This document shows positions 9,680 to 22,860 of a stretch of 64,000 nucleotides of DNA, in pieces (within the stretch, counting starts at the first letter, position 1; each line of letters begins with the position of its first letter). Below the pieces are notes generated by a model. It was not told the DNA's origin. It searched no databases and saw nothing but the letters and a program-made list of their open reading frames with translations. The DNA is from Nageia nagi (taxonomy: Eukaryota; Pinophyta): assembly GCA_050084985.1 (NCBI GenBank), contig JBITNC010000001.1, positions 46,190,001 through 46,254,000 on the forward strand, written 5' to 3'. Position numbers and translations under genes: made by a program.

Positions 9680-10424
9680 TGTATATGCCTAAAAATGATT
9701 TACCATTTATTTAATAAATTATATTTATACTTCTTAAATGACTTATTGCAATATTACAAATATTAAGATAAAGTTGATATTACTTGTATGCAATACCATT
9801 TATTATATTAAATGTTATATCATTTATCATGGTTCATATTTTAAAATATTTTGAATATAAAAAAGTTTATATTATTACTAGAGATTGGCCTTCACTCATT
9901 TCTATATATTTGTAGGATATATATGTAAGTGGAAAAGGTTTATCTTCATAGATCAAAATTCTTTGATATGACAAGATCTCTAATAGGTAGTTGTCTTTCA
10001 TAATCTTCATCAAGCAATAGTATCTCTTCACACCACCTATTATGAGAAATTATTATACTCTGAGCTATGAAACTTTCTATATTTGGTGCACTTAACAATT
10101 CATCATATTCAATGTTGTTAATGGTGTGCTTCTTGAAGGTCATCAATGGCATGTGTATTCTAGATTAAGTATTCTAGATTTTGATGGTTGAGCTATTGAT
10201 TCATGTACATGAAGATCCACTATGAACTCACCATGAATTCGATCCCAATACTTCAAAGATTCATTGCTATTTACTTTCAAGGATTGTACATACACTTCAT
10301 ATTAGGTGCATGCATTTTATGTAAATTTTTTGTATATGATATATTGTACATATCTATTCTTCTTATATTGTAGATCTATATATTTATTATGTATATTCAT
10401 ATTTTATACAATTTATAGTCTACA
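9680..10424 (+). repeat. 3' LTR of element A
   Basis: It starts TGTATATGCCTAAAAATG directly after the polypurine tract and ends ATTTATAGTCTACA. It is collinear with the A' LTR at 52262-52971, including the segment around the TATA region (here decayed to GGATATATATG near 9915). The original ends were probably TGTAGAC...GTCTACA. Confidence 0.8.
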
Positions 10425-10734
10425 GTATTGATATTGTAATAAATTAATATTACCATTAAAATAACATTAAGATCACATTGCATTAACATACAATTAATAT
10501 TAACATAGTATTAATTTATCATTCACATAACATTTACATTAACATTATCATATTAATAATATTGCATTAATAACACATTACAATTAACATTATTATATCA
10601 ATTACATTACATTTTAACATTGTTATAGCATTAACATTATATTAATATTCAAATTATATTAACATTGCAATAGGATTAACATTATAATTAAAATAACATG
10701 AACATAATATTAACATCACATTGTTTTAATATGA
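10425..10734. repeat. Degenerate ATTAAC-type simple repeat
   Basis: Dense ATTAAC, ATTAAT and AACATT words without a fixed register. It runs directly into the telomere-like block. No gene is seen. Confidence 0.6.
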
Positions 10735-11745
10735 CCCCTAATCCTTAACTTTAATCGTAATCAATAACACCAAATCCTAACCCATAAACCCTAACATCTT
10801 AACTCCTAACCCTAAAACCTCAAACTATTACCCTTACCCTAAAACACTAACCCTTAATCCTAAACCCTTAACTCTAACCCTAACTCCCACTAACACTACC
10901 CATTAACACCTAACCCTAACCACTAAAATACCCTAACACCTAGCCCCTAACCCTTTAAACATCCTTAACCCCAAACCCCTTAACCTTTACCACTAAACAT
11001 AATCTTAACCCTTAACCTTTAATTTTAATTGTAACCAATAACACCATTAAACCTTAACCCACAAACCCTAACTTGATTCTCAATATTAAAACCTCAAACT
11101 ATTACCCTTAACTTGTAACCCTAATCCTTAATTCCAAACCCTTACCCTTAACCCTATCTCTAACCCTAACCTTAAGCCATGAACACCTAACTCTAACTCC
11201 CACTAACATTAAATATTAACACCTAACCTTAACCACTAAATTACCCTAATCCCTAACCCTTTAGACCTCCTTAAACCTAGACCCCTTAATTATTATCACT
11301 AACCCTCATCTTAACTCTTTACCATTGACTTTAACCATAACCAATAACACCAAATCCTAACGCATAAACCCTAACTTGACTCCTAACTCCAAAACCCTAA
11401 ACTAGTACCCTTAACCTGAAACCTAACCCTAACCATTAACATCTAGCCATAACTCTCACTAACATTAACCATTAACACTTAAACCTAATCACTAAATTAC
11501 CTTAATCCTTACCCCAAACTCCTAAACCTTTAAACCTCCCTAACCCCAAACCCCTAAACCCTTACCCCTAATCCTAATCCTAATTCCTAATGCTTAACTT
11601 TAACTGTAACCAATAACATCAAACCCTAACCCACAAATGGCCCTAACCATACTCCTGACTCCAAATCCTTAAACTATTACCCCTAACCCTAAACCCTAAA
11701 TCCTAGCCTCTAACCTTAAACCCTAGCATCTGATGCTAAACCCTA
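10735..11745 (-). repeat. Interstitial telomere-like block, CCCTAA strand
   Basis: About 1 kb of degenerate CCCTAA, CCCTAAC, CCTTAACC and ACACCTAACC words. The plant telomere is CCCTAAA/TTTAGGG. Here the register is loose and mixed with CATTAACACC spacers, so it is a telomere-derived or telomere-like satellite, not a functional end. It is oriented opposite to the block at 14815-16723. Confidence 0.8.
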
Positions 11746-13300
11746 TAAATTTAAATTTTTTATACATGTAATTTTTTATTTAAATTATTTAAATTTAATT
11801 TATTTATTTAAATTATATATATATGTCCTAATGGTGTGGCTAACAACACACCTGATGAAACTTTTTTAGGCATGTCATCAGAAGGCACTTGAAACTTGTA
11901 AAAAAAATAACCCTACACTACACCCATTAATTTCATTTCAAACATTGTCAAATAGACCAAAAAAATACTTCTAGTTCTAATTTTGGCATGGGAAAGAAAG
12001 AGGATGGTTCTCTACAACATTCTACCACATTTTTTTAGAGATTTCTCAAGTAGGTTGAAATTTTCTACAATATTCTAGAAACTTTTTGTTTCTTTCTTAT
12101 ATATTTTAAATTTTTTACAATTACATATAAACATTAAAGCAAAAAAATATAAGGTGTATTAAATCTAGATAAAACTAGTAAAAATCCTAAGATTTTTTCA
12201 TAAATTTGAGGGTTTTTTAAATAATTTAGAAAAAACTTAGGGTTTTTACCAAATTTTCTAAAAACCTTGTAAAATTTGGAAAAAGTATAAGGGTTGTACC
12301 AAAATTATCTAGAAATTGGTAAAAATCCTAAGATTTTTTTCCAAATTTAAAGGATTTTTAGAGAATTTGGAAAACCCCTATAAAATTCTCTAAAAACCTT
12401 ATAAAATTTGAAAAAAAAAAACTTTGGGTTTTTACAAATTTCTAGAGAAATTAGTAAAAACCCTATTTTTTTGAAATTCTTGGTAAAAAATTCAAAATTC
12501 AATAAAAACTCTAGGGTTTTTTTCTAATTTTAAATTTTTTACAAAGAATCATAGCCAAAACAAAACAAATTTTGAAAATACTATAAGAAAACATGTAGAA
12601 AATCAATTAGATAAAATTTAGAAAAATTATCTACTCTAATCTTTTCTTATTTGCATTAGAGAAAAAAAACTAAAATGAGTTATATATAAGACTTTTTTTT
12701 CATATTTTTAAAATATAATTTTTAACATATATAATTTTATAATACATTTTTAAAATATAATTTTTTTTAATCTTCATAACTAATGTAATTAATAAATTTA
12801 ATATAAAATTTAAATTTAATATTTTATTATAATTTAACATAACAACCCTAAAATTAAATAAAAGTAAATATAAAATTTAAATTTAATATTGTAATATAAT
12901 TTAATACATTAATTTTTTTAACCTCCTCTATCCAAAAACTTTTAACCACTCTCGCCTAAAAAAAACTTTTAAACATCGCTAACATAAATTTTTTTAATGC
13001 TCGATGTGTAACCTAAACTATTAAACCCCTCTTAACACCCTTCCCCTATAACCTAGTTTTTTTAACCCCCTTTTACCTACATTTTTAACACCCCCTAACC
13101 TAAATATTTTAACCCCTCTCCTCGCTATTTAACCAAAAAATTTACATGTTAATAATCTTAATATTTTTAGATTTTTAAAAATATTTTAATATTTTTAAAT
13201 AGATTTTTTAAGACTTCTAGAGATTATTTTTTTTAATTAATGATTTTAATATTTTTAAAGTTTCAAAATGTATTATTTGTTATATGTTTATTACTAGATT
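11746..13300. other. AT-rich low-complexity region
   Basis: At 12160-12540 there is a degenerate repeat of AAAAACCCTAAG / CTTAGGGTTTTT with CCAAATTT spacers, which forms many short inverted repeats. At 12905-13140 there are repeats of the TTTTTAACCCCCT type. The rest is A/T tracts. I see no coding sequence. Confidence 0.5.
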
Positions 13301-14814
13301 ATTTATTTCATTCATTTACTTAGACATTAACATGACCAATGAAGGGGGTGAGAAGAGGATGTCCAATGACATGAAGAGAGGATTCATAAAAAAAGAAAAA
13401 AAAAATCAACAGAACTTGACATTGATAAAAAAATATTTATAAGTATTAATATGTACTATTTTATTATTAATATATTTTCTTTAATGGTACTTATTTTGTA
13501 AGATAAATAATATTTTTATTTAATTTTCTTATAGATGGAAACACTTAAGCAAATGTTAAAAATTGGTACTAGCATATTAACAAAAAAAGAAATGGATAAG
13601 ATGCAAGGTATTAGGACCTCTCGTGTAGCTAGTCACAGTCAACATACTATCTCATTAATGACTTCAACCACTTTACCTAGTAATTTTTTTCCATGACTTC
13701 AATTTTAAAATATCTTAAATATTATTATTTTTTTAATTTTTTATTAATTTTATGTAATGGTTATTATAAATTTGGTAAAGGTGATGTGAGTATTGAAATT
13801 GCAAAGTCAATGAATCAATTCACCTTGAGTTGAGATAAGAGTGAAACCTAATGGTGAAGTAATTGATGATGCAATGAGTACATAAAATTAATACATTTAT
13901 GTTTGAAAATCAATACATTTGAATATATATATGCAATATAATAATTTACAAATATTTTAAGATATGTTGTAGGGAGAGTTTTTCATGAACATCTAAGGAA
14001 ATATGCACTCAATTTTTCTATTAATACCTTCAATCTTGATTAGAAATTATAAGATGAAAGCAATATATGTTTTTTTATATTATTAATAATAATATTTTAA
14101 AAAACATTATTACGCATGTAAAAATCTTATTATCTAAAAAATTAAAAATTATTTTTTATAAGTATGTATTTTATAGGTAAAATAAAATTTATAGGTGCTC
14201 TCAAAAATGATTTTATAGATGAGTTTAGTGTAGATTTCACACTACATAGGGAAGGAAGAACCTTGAATTGGAAGAGAGACTAGTATAGATGCATTATAAA
14301 GTCGTTTGACCTAGTTGAATGTACACATTACCATAGAAAGATTAATTATGATCTAAAAGTGTGAAAATAGTTGGTGATAAAAGTGAATGTGATTGAAGAG
14401 AATGATGCATCCATACAAGTACCCTCGTAATAGTAAAAAGCTTCATGGGCATGTGGATTTTTTAGATCATTATCCATGGGTATGCATCATATAGGTTCTA
14501 TATGAAAGAAAGGGTTAAATGCCATATTTATGAGTATACTAATTTAATAAATTACATAATATTTGTACTTCATATAATTAAATATTTATTAATTTTTTAA
14601 TATTTTTTGTAGTTATCCAAATATGAGCGATTTACAATGGAGGAGGAAAGAAAATATGGACTTAAAGAAGGTTTTGCAAATCTTATTGAAAAGGTGCATG
14701 TTGAAATGGTAAACAAGTACAAAAACCTTACAAATTTATATTAATTAATTAATTATAATTTATTTAAAAATATTAATATAGGTTTTAAATATTTTACTTA
14801 TGTTAAAAATGTAG
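13301..14814 (+). other. Possible eroded coding remnants, unidentified
   Basis: Less repetitive than its surroundings. Short plus-strand stretches look protein-like: near 13532-13640, 13800-13880 (with a VKPNGEVIDDAM-like run), 13980-14050, 14190-14390 and 14610-14740. They are separated by AT-rich gaps, as exons are by introns. They might be remnants of a DNA transposon protein, but I cannot name the family. Flanking telomere-like blocks in opposite orientations are suggestive only. Confidence 0.25.
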
Positions 14815-16723
14815 ACTTAGGATTTAATATGTTATAGTTTTATAAGGGTTCAAGGTTTAGGGTTTATGCATTTAAGGTTCAAGGGGTTAAGGATTTTAGG
14901 ATATAGAGTTTTTAAGGTTTAATGGCTTAGGGTTTTGACTAGAGTTTTCAAGGTTTAGGGTTTATGAGTTTAAGGTTTAAGGGTTTATGATTTTATGAAT
15001 TTAAGGTTTAAGGATTTAAGATTTAAAGTTTCAAGGTTTAAGGGTTTAGAGTTTAGGGTTTTATGGTTTATAGTTTAAGGATTTTAGGAGTTTAAGGGTT
15101 TAGGGTTTAAGGTTTAAGATTTAAGGGTTTAGGATTTTAGGATTTTAGGGCTTAGAGTTTTAAGGTTAGGGTTTATAGTTTAAAGGCTTAAGGGTTTTAG
15201 GGTTTCAAAGCTTAGGGTTTAAGATGTTACAACTTTTAGGGTTTAAGGTTTAGTATTAAACTTAAAATAATATAAATATGAATTGATTTCTTAAAAATAC
15301 AACCTAGGTTAGTAATTTTGACATAGGTTAGGCTTAAAAAAAATTTAACTTATGTTACACATAGATCAAAAAAATGTTGACTTAGGTTGTAAATATTTTA
15401 CATAGTTAGGTTAGTAAAAATATGACTTAGGGTCTATAGTTTAAGATTTTAAGGTTTAAAGTTTATAGTTTAAGGGATTAAGGGTTTTAGGGTTTAGGGT
15501 TTAAGATTTTAAGGTTCAAGGTTTACAATTTAAGAACTTAAGGGTTTTAGGGTTTATGAGCTTAAGGTTTAAGGGTTTACAGTCTTACAATTTTTGGGTT
15601 TAATTAAGGTTTAAGGTTAGACTTAAGCTAATAAAAATTTGAGTTAATTTCTTAAAAATATGACTTAGGTTAGTAAAAAAATTGAAAAATTAATGAAAAT
15701 AAATCTTAGAAGACTCTGTCCATAAACCTTCTACCAAATATATTAACTACCATGCTAAGAAACAAAAATAAAACATAAAATTCCCTCTTAGTTTAATTAT
15801 CAATCGTAGTATGTAGTAACAATATTAAAACTATATATGACCTCATTATTTTCATTAATTGTTAAATCATATAATACATTATACATGATTCCATATCTAA
15901 ATATATATTTTTGCATGTATACTAACCCTCACCCTAAAAGCTTACCCCTAACCCTTACCACTAACATTAACCTTAACCTTAATCCCTAAATTGTAAAGAT
16001 TTTCCTAACCATTACCCCCTAAAACTCTAACTTAAATTAAACTTATTTGTTTAGTAAAAAAATTAACTTAGATTAAATTTATTAGGTTTAAAGGTTTAAT
16101 ATTTTAGAGGTTTAATGGTTTAATATTTTAGCATTTAGGGGTTTATAGTTTAGGGTGTATGTTTTAGGGTTTTATGATTTAGAATTTTACAATTTTAGGG
16201 TTTATGATTTTAACATGTTTAAGGTTCAAGGGATTAGGGGTTTTAGGGTTTAGGGTATAAGGTTTTAAAGGTTTTGGTATTAGGGTATAGGATTTAGGAT
16301 TTTATCAAGGGTTTTCAGGGTTTAAGGTTTATGAGTTTAGGGTTTAAGGGTTTTATTATTTTATAATTTTAAGGTTTAGGTTTTAGAGTTTGAGGGATTA
16401 AGTGTTTAGATTTTAATTTTATAGGGTTTATGTTTTAAGGAATTAAGGGTTTTAGGGTTTAGGATTTTAGGAGTTTAAGTTTTAGGGTTTAGTGTTTTAT
16501 GATTTTAAGGTTTAGGCTTTTAAGGTATAAGGTTTACAATTTAAAGGCTTAAGGTTTTTAGAGTTTAAGTTTTTAATAGTTTAAGGTTTTATGATTTTAG
16601 AGTTTAAGCTTTTAAGGTTTAGGGTTTACAATTTAAGGGCTTAAGGGTTTTAGGGTTTAGGAGCTTAGGGTTTAAAGGTTTAGGGTCTTGCAATTTTTAG
16701 GTTTAATCAAATTTAAGGGTTAG
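14815..16723 (+). repeat. Interstitial telomere-like block, TTTAGGG strand
   Basis: Degenerate TTTAGGG, TTTAAGG and GGTTTAGGG words, mainly at 14815-15250, 15430-15600 and 16090-16715. They are separated by spacers that contain GACTTAGGTTAGTAAAA-type sequence. A short CCCTAA-strand stretch lies at 15925-16040. The spacer after ACAATTTTTGGGTTTAA recurs near 15220, 15580 and 16690, which points to a higher-order satellite unit of variable length. Element C is inserted at the right edge. Confidence 0.75.
15622..15970. repeat. Satellite spacer unit, also found at 24908-25259
   Basis: AGACTTAAGCTAATAAAA through CTTACCCCTAACCCTTACC here matches, in order, the host sequence just right of element C. 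It shows that the two sides of element C belong to one satellite and gives a second copy for aligning the target site. Confidence 0.7.
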
Positions 16724-17452
16724 TTTTAACACCTCAAAATGAAATCTAATTTAATTAAAATACCCTTTTAGGTATTTGAAATTATTTATTTAATTTATTA
16801 AATAAATTCTCTTTTTAATATGAAATCTCATCTACCTTTATGTTTTGTGGTAACAAGTTGACTTGACATCATAGTAAGCCTAAGGAGGAGCCTTAGAACT
16901 AGACTTGTTCCCTATAAAGGAGGAAGGATTATGTGTGACCAAAGATATGACATCACATGACATAATTATGAATCCTTGATAGGTGTAAATATACTTATAT
17001 CATTCTTGATTAGTGTTTCTTAATGTCATCTATCATTTATGGATTTTGTTATACATTGAGCTTTGCATTCATCCAATCTTTCATCCAATCATAAGTGATA
17101 TTTTATGCATTAAAGGTGAGATGATGACATCAAGAGAAAGGGGAGGTATTCTATAATGGTAAGCAAGTGATGTCATTAGACTCATAGCATTAGTGCTAGG
17201 TTAGGGTCATATTTGTGGCTCCATATTTTGAATAAGATCATTATTTATACTCTTTCAATTGGATATCACCTTCGATCATCATCATAGGTAAAGTATAGGT
17301 TTGTATAGATTTTGTAAATCTAATTTTTATAGGTCAAGGTTAATTAGGTCATATTCATCTTTCATGTTATCGATTTCCTATTATTTAATGGCTAATTGGT
17401 TAAATTAAATATTCTATAAATAACCCTAATTATTATTATTTCAATTATAATA
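16724..17452 (+). repeat. 5' LTR of element C
   Basis: It begins TTTTAACACCTCAAAATG and ends ATTATAATA, eroded from TG...CA ends. It is collinear with the copy at 24186-24907 throughout, including the CTTTTATGTTTTGTGGTAA-type segment and a palindromic AGCATTAGTGCTAGG near 17188-17202. Confidence 0.82.
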
Positions 17453-18234
17453 ATTGATGAACCTAACTCCTTTTTAATACATCATTATATCCTTCACTAG
17501 TTGCACCAAAACCCTAGGGTTTTGGATAGGACTAATCTTTCATTTCAAGTGTTGCAAAAATAGATATACCTATTTATTCATATCATGAAAACCTTGAGTT
17601 TCCTACCATACAACCTAAAAATATTGAGACATCTAAGAATTACATCGATGCATCAAGAAGTTAAAGTGAAAGAGTACAAAGACTACACCTGAATAATGAA
17701 TATGATAGTGCTCTAGAAGATTGTATCCATTCATCTAAAAAAGAAGAATAAAAATAATCAAGAATAACCTAATGAACTCCCATCCAATGCATTAGAGGTA
17801 CTCACTAAAACATTGTCTATTCCATAAGATAGAAAATTAATATCTACAAAGGAATGTCTCTCTTTTCTTGTTCAAAATTTGTAAGAAGTCGATACAAAAT
17901 TCAAATATATCTTAGGATATACCCTAGATACCAATCATGAATATACCAAAAAGAGGAAAATGATCAAATAAACTCAACAAGATATGAATTTAACACCTTG
18001 TAGATAGGCCTATAAATATTTCAAACCTTTGCAGGTCACTTTGTTACAATTTTCTATCTCTAAGGTTTTTCCTAAACCTCAAATCCTAAATCAGGCCCTT
18101 GGTAATCCATACAACCATAGCAATACCATTAGATCCAACATCCTTGCTTTCTTACCTGATCTAAATATAGCATAAAAAATTCAAATCCTAGGGCTTATAT
18201 CATTTAATAGGTATTTCTCACCTATGATGAATAG

Positions 18235-19850
18235 TTGGAAGACAACATTGACAAAGAAGAGTTAGTTGATATATCAGAAGAAGAAGAACCTCCAAGGACA
18301 CCTATCCTTGAATCTTGGATTGATGAACTTGATCCAGACATAGCATTTGGCATTAAGAGAACACCTATTTGGTCAAATGTAGAATTTGATATCTTAAAGA
18401 AGGAACTAAAGTTTTTGAAGCTCTTGAAGTTTTTGAATCTCAATAGGAAGTTTGTAGATGCTTCACCAGAATGCAAATTAGAGATGGTCCATAATCTAGT
18501 AAGAACTTTAGAGAAAGAAAACATTCATTATTTCAATTCGTTTGTACGTTTAGCAAAGGAAAAGTAAATAGATACTAATGTACCATTATAATAAGTAGCT
18601 CTAGATGATGCACTTAAATATCTACGATAGTCAAAACAACAAAAAGATTCCACTATGGCTTACATCAATAAGTTTATACCTATAGTTTCAAGAGGTAGTG
18701 AGAACCCCTTTTACTATTGTATCTATCAAAGAAGGTATTATAAATAGATAATATTACTTTGTTTGATGGTTATTATGAACCTAGAATACATCTACAAAGG
18801 TATCACTTAGAGGTTATTTTATTTGAAAATGATGATGTTTTTTGGCTAAATTGTTCCTCTTAGTTTAAAATCTAAATCATTCTTATGGCTTAATAATCTA
18901 CCTAATAAAATTATTACATATTTTAATGATGTTAAGTTATTTTTAGATTACTATAACTTGTTTATAACCCAAGACCCATCTCCCTTACAAATGTTTAACC
19001 TTAAACAAAATCAAGGTCAACTTGTTAGCAATTTTATTATTAAGTGGTCCAAAGTAGCTAACCTATTCCAAATCCCTACTAAAGAAAAGAATAATATCCT
19101 TTTCCAAGCATTATCATCATCTTGGAGATGTGAATTCTCATATTTTTAGGATTATCCTTATGACAAGTTAATAAATGAAATGATTAGCAAAGAAACCCAT
19201 CACAAAGACTTCAATGAACCCTTACCCCACATGAAGCCAACTTCAGTACAAAAACCTATTTTTTCCAATAAACCTAAAAAGATCCATCAAAATGTGAATG
19301 AATTTAAAATGATTACTCAAGTTAACCATGATGATGTATAAAGTTTTCAACCTAGGAGATCATGTAGATAATATACTGAATTTTATGAGGATATTAGTGA
19401 TATCTTAAATGCCTTAGTAGCCATGAATTTAGTTTGTTACTTGCCAATGAAAGAGGACCCCCAAATTAAACTTTTGGGATTTCAAGCACATCTCTTTTGT
19501 AATTTTCATAGATGAGTCAATCATGCAACAAAATAGTGTTATCATATCATAAATATAATCTAATACTTTTATTATGAAGGTAAGTTTAAATTTTACCATG
19601 AAGTTTTAGATGAAGTTTTGGAACAACATGGGGCTAAAGTAGTGTACGATGGACCAATACATCCCCAATATCAAAGAATAAGGATTTTTAATAATCTATT
19701 CTTGTAATTCAAGAAAGTAGAACTTGATTATGATGGAAAGAAATTATAGACTAACAATATGAGTATCCCTTAGCCATAGTAGCAAGTACAACAACCATCG
19801 ATTATAGGTATGATTCTTGATGTTGATGGTGTTTGGGATATTTTGTAAAT
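18235..19850 (+). pseudogene. gag remnant of element C
   Basis: An acidic N-terminal piece is open for 110 residues (18235-18567, rich in Glu/Asp and Leu). Near 18940-19200 the capsid-type gag region reads LQMFNLKQNQGQLVSNFIIK and then a conserved W and hydrophobic pattern, like plant Ty3/gypsy Retrotrans_gag domains. At 19498-19539 there is a CX2HX4HX4C zinc knuckle (C-N-F-H ... H ... C) with two stops inside it. The second Cys of the usual CCHC is His, a form known in Tat/Athila-type gag. Frameshifts and stops show it is dead. Confidence 0.65.
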
Positions 19851-20479
19851 TATTTAATCCTATTTTCTATTTTTACATTTATTTTTTATTATTTTGTACA
19901 AATGTTTAGTGCTATATTTCAAACTTGCTTATCTCCACCTTCTATATCTAATCAATGGCATTGGAATCTACCATAGTCGTTCCATTCCTAGTCCCAAATA
20001 GTAAAATTTTTGTTATCATATTTCCAAATATATATTTTTATTTGTAAAAATATGTGTACTTGTTAAAACTTGTTTCATTAATATGGAAAATGTTAACAAA
20101 TTTGATGAGTCGGAACCCATTCTATAAGTCATCTTCATCTTTCCATTCATTCAATTTTGGGCCTATTTTTCTATTAATTAGGCCAATCCTTAAGTTGTTA
20201 TTCTTTCCCAATTAAACTCCTTCTTCCTTACTTGAAATTTATCATTAGATTCCAACACTGTCATTTCATTCTACTTACCATTAACTTGACTATTTCATTT
20301 TCGTAAAATATGTATATGTTCATCTTTGCTACTTTATTGTCTCATTAAATTATATTTTTTAAAATGAATTTTATACTTGCTTGTATTTTAATTAAATTAT
20401 TTCATTATTTCAATTCAAAAAAAAATTCATTTTAAAAACCAAAGTAAATAACAAACCATTCATGCAACAAATAAACACA

Positions 20480-22860
20480 GTTCATCAATATAACTAGTTC
20501 CCTCCATGGGAACTCTAACTAATGGATGCATCTTGGGTCCTACTCCTACTCCTAAACCTATACCAACTAGATGAAATAGTCATAAATGTCTTCCCAAATA
20601 ATAGCAATTGGTTATCCTTCTCCATGACTAGATCTAAGAGCCTCTTCTTCTTTTACTGATGCATAACATGGGGTGGATATTGAAGGATCTCTATCTTTCC
20701 ATGTAGGAATCCTATTTGATCATCTTGAGCCTTCATTTGCACTTGTAGGCTTGATAACTATGCCTACAATGCCACTATTTGAGCCTCTAAACTTGTATCA
20801 AAGCACAATACCATTATCAGTTTCTTTCTTGAGTAGTAAATTTCCAAAGTCTTTAGAGTCTTGCTAGCTATATATAAGGTATCCATCAGGGGAGCAATAG
20901 CTCATTAGAATGGTGTATATGGGTTAACTATATGGGTAAGTGGAGGATAACCAATAAACATAGGCTCCTCTCCCACCATATCCTCCTCCTCTACCTCCTC
21001 CTCCTCTCCTTGTACCCCATATCCCTCCTCATCATCCTTGAGACCTAATGGGTCAGGCCTATCTAAGTCCCATCATCTTTAGTACTCTTAAGTATATTGA
21101 TGATGTGGGGTAAGCACCTTAGGAGCATGGTCCTCTAGTGCATCCCACTCCACACTCCATGCTAGAAAAACTAATACCCCAAGTGGAATGGTATGATAAC
21201 TATAGTATCATGATACAATCAACCACACTCAGTATAGATACATCTTGATTCAAGCCAAACTACTATAATACCATGTCTAGATGATAAAACTTAGTCACCT
21301 ATTGATGACCCTAGATATGGCATGGAGTCATACTCCATGATAGATCATCATCTAACTCTTCCCATATGGGAAGGTCAAAATATGGGTCCCAAACCAAGTC
21401 ATTCACATCCAACAAGTCTAGATGCCTCCAACATTGCTCAAATCTCCATGTCATCCCAATTCACTATATCCTCTTCCATAAAAACCAATGGAGTATGTTC
21501 TCCTATGCCACTATAGGTAGGTAGGAATGAGCTATGTTGATATGCTCATATGCCTAGGTCTATAGAATAAATTAAATGAGTGGGTCACTATCCTACCTCC
21601 CTTATTCATAAAAATAAAACTATGAAGATCCTTGTAGAGCATGGCCAATATGTACATCACCCATGTGTATCTCTCCCTATGAAGGCATATCCCTTCCACT
21701 ATAGGAATGAAATTAGTGTGAAAGTACTTATGGTTCTTATCATTACATAGTATGGTATCAATAAGAACTACCACATAAAGACTAAAATATTATGTAAAAT
21801 ATATGTCCTCTAGGGGTATGTACATGGTACAATGAAGGGGTGCACCCTTCTTTTGTTGTTGGTAATATTATACCCTTGTAAGCTAGTAACACTTCTCCAT
21901 CTCTCCTGTAGATAGAATCACCCTCTAAATTATTGTACCCTTCATGGGTACCCATAGGATATAATGGATGTCAATAATGGTGATGGTTATCTCACCCATC
22001 AGTAAGTGAAACATGTTGTTATCATCACATCAATGCTTCATGAGGGAAGTCAAGAAATACTTATCACATGGGATGCACAGAATGCCCCTTATGTGACTTA
22101 ATCCATACAACTTTATTCATCCCCTCTCCTCTACAATCAATACAAAATATGTATCCACATTCATAGCTAGACTCCATGGTTTGCACTTCATCAAGTAGGA
22201 CCAATCTTGCATCTAGGTTAAAATATAAAAAAGTATCAGTAACCAAGAATAAAATCAAAAAAATCAAATTTAAAAAATATAATTTATGGCCAAAATTGAC
22301 ACGATTAATGATGAATTATTCAAAATTCTAAATACAAAAGTGTCTAAAAGTTTGTACAAACATTGTTTCATGTAATTTATAAAAAATTTCATCCCAAAAA
22401 TGATGCTACGAATCCACAACCTATCAATTTCACAAAGTTTTAAAAACCCATCAAAATTATTCTAAAATGTATGGTAAAAATGACTATTACTTACTTCCAT
22501 GCATACAAAAAGTAACCCCTATTTTTTTCCCTTATGTTTCAAAAAATTCCTAAATTTAATAAAAACTTGGCTAATTCAAAAAACTAATTCATCAAAAATG
22601 TCATAATCTATATATAAATCAAGAAAATAAAGAAATTTTTAGTACCTAATGCCTCTTGGGAGAAGAATGAATAACAAGAGCCTAATGATCATGTTGTGAT
22701 GCAATTCAATGAGTCATATACATAATAAATGTACCCAACTAGTTGGTAGCACTCTTGAAATCCATCCATAACCTAAATAAGACACCAAGAACCTTGAGGA
22801 TCAAAGCTCAAGTTAACAGAATGAGAATATACAAATGAAATCCAATTCTTTCTATTTATA
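20480..22860 (-). pseudogene. PMD gene, copy 2, heavily decayed, antisense in element C
   Basis: Minus-strand translation in several frames follows copy 1. Near 22045-21980 it shows LTSLMKH then MFHLLMGEITITIIDIHYIL, which corresponds to the PMD signature. At 21774-21532 an 80-residue open stretch matches the central PMD part (FHTNFIPIVEG, HRERYTWVMYILAMLYKDLH). Near 21330-21240 it shows FGLNQD. At about 20830-20680 there is a coiled-coil segment (LQVQMKAQDDQIGFLHGKIE). A TATA-like box (TATAAATAG on the minus strand, 22860-22852) lies where a promoter would be expected. The order PMD, linker, coiled coil is therefore kept. Numerous stops and indels show it is non-functional. Confidence 0.75.

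Larger units (their letters stand above)
6313..10424 (+). mobile_element. Element A: gag-only LTR retrotransposon, 5' LTR lost
   Basis: It matches element A' (45037-52971) collinearly from 6313 to its 3' LTR: the 5' leader (LTR-proximal CCTTAGAATTTTT region), an acidic gag segment, the gag remnant, a long non-coding tail, a polypurine tract (CCAAAGAGGGG near 9664-9674) and a 3' LTR. The 5' LTR is absent; the match to A' begins 30-40 bp inside the internal region. No pol sequence is visible. The tail includes two related motif blocks (CTTGTGGCATCAAAGGACC and CTTGGGGCATTAAAAAGGAC) near 9160-9230. Confidence 0.8.

Noticed and set aside
10735-11745. A true chromosome end
   Set aside because: The repeats are degenerate, oriented both ways in the region, and followed by tens of kilobases of other DNA.
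18222-18524. Minus-strand 100-codon ORF
   Set aside because: It is the shadow of the better supported plus-strand gag piece of element C at 18235-18567.
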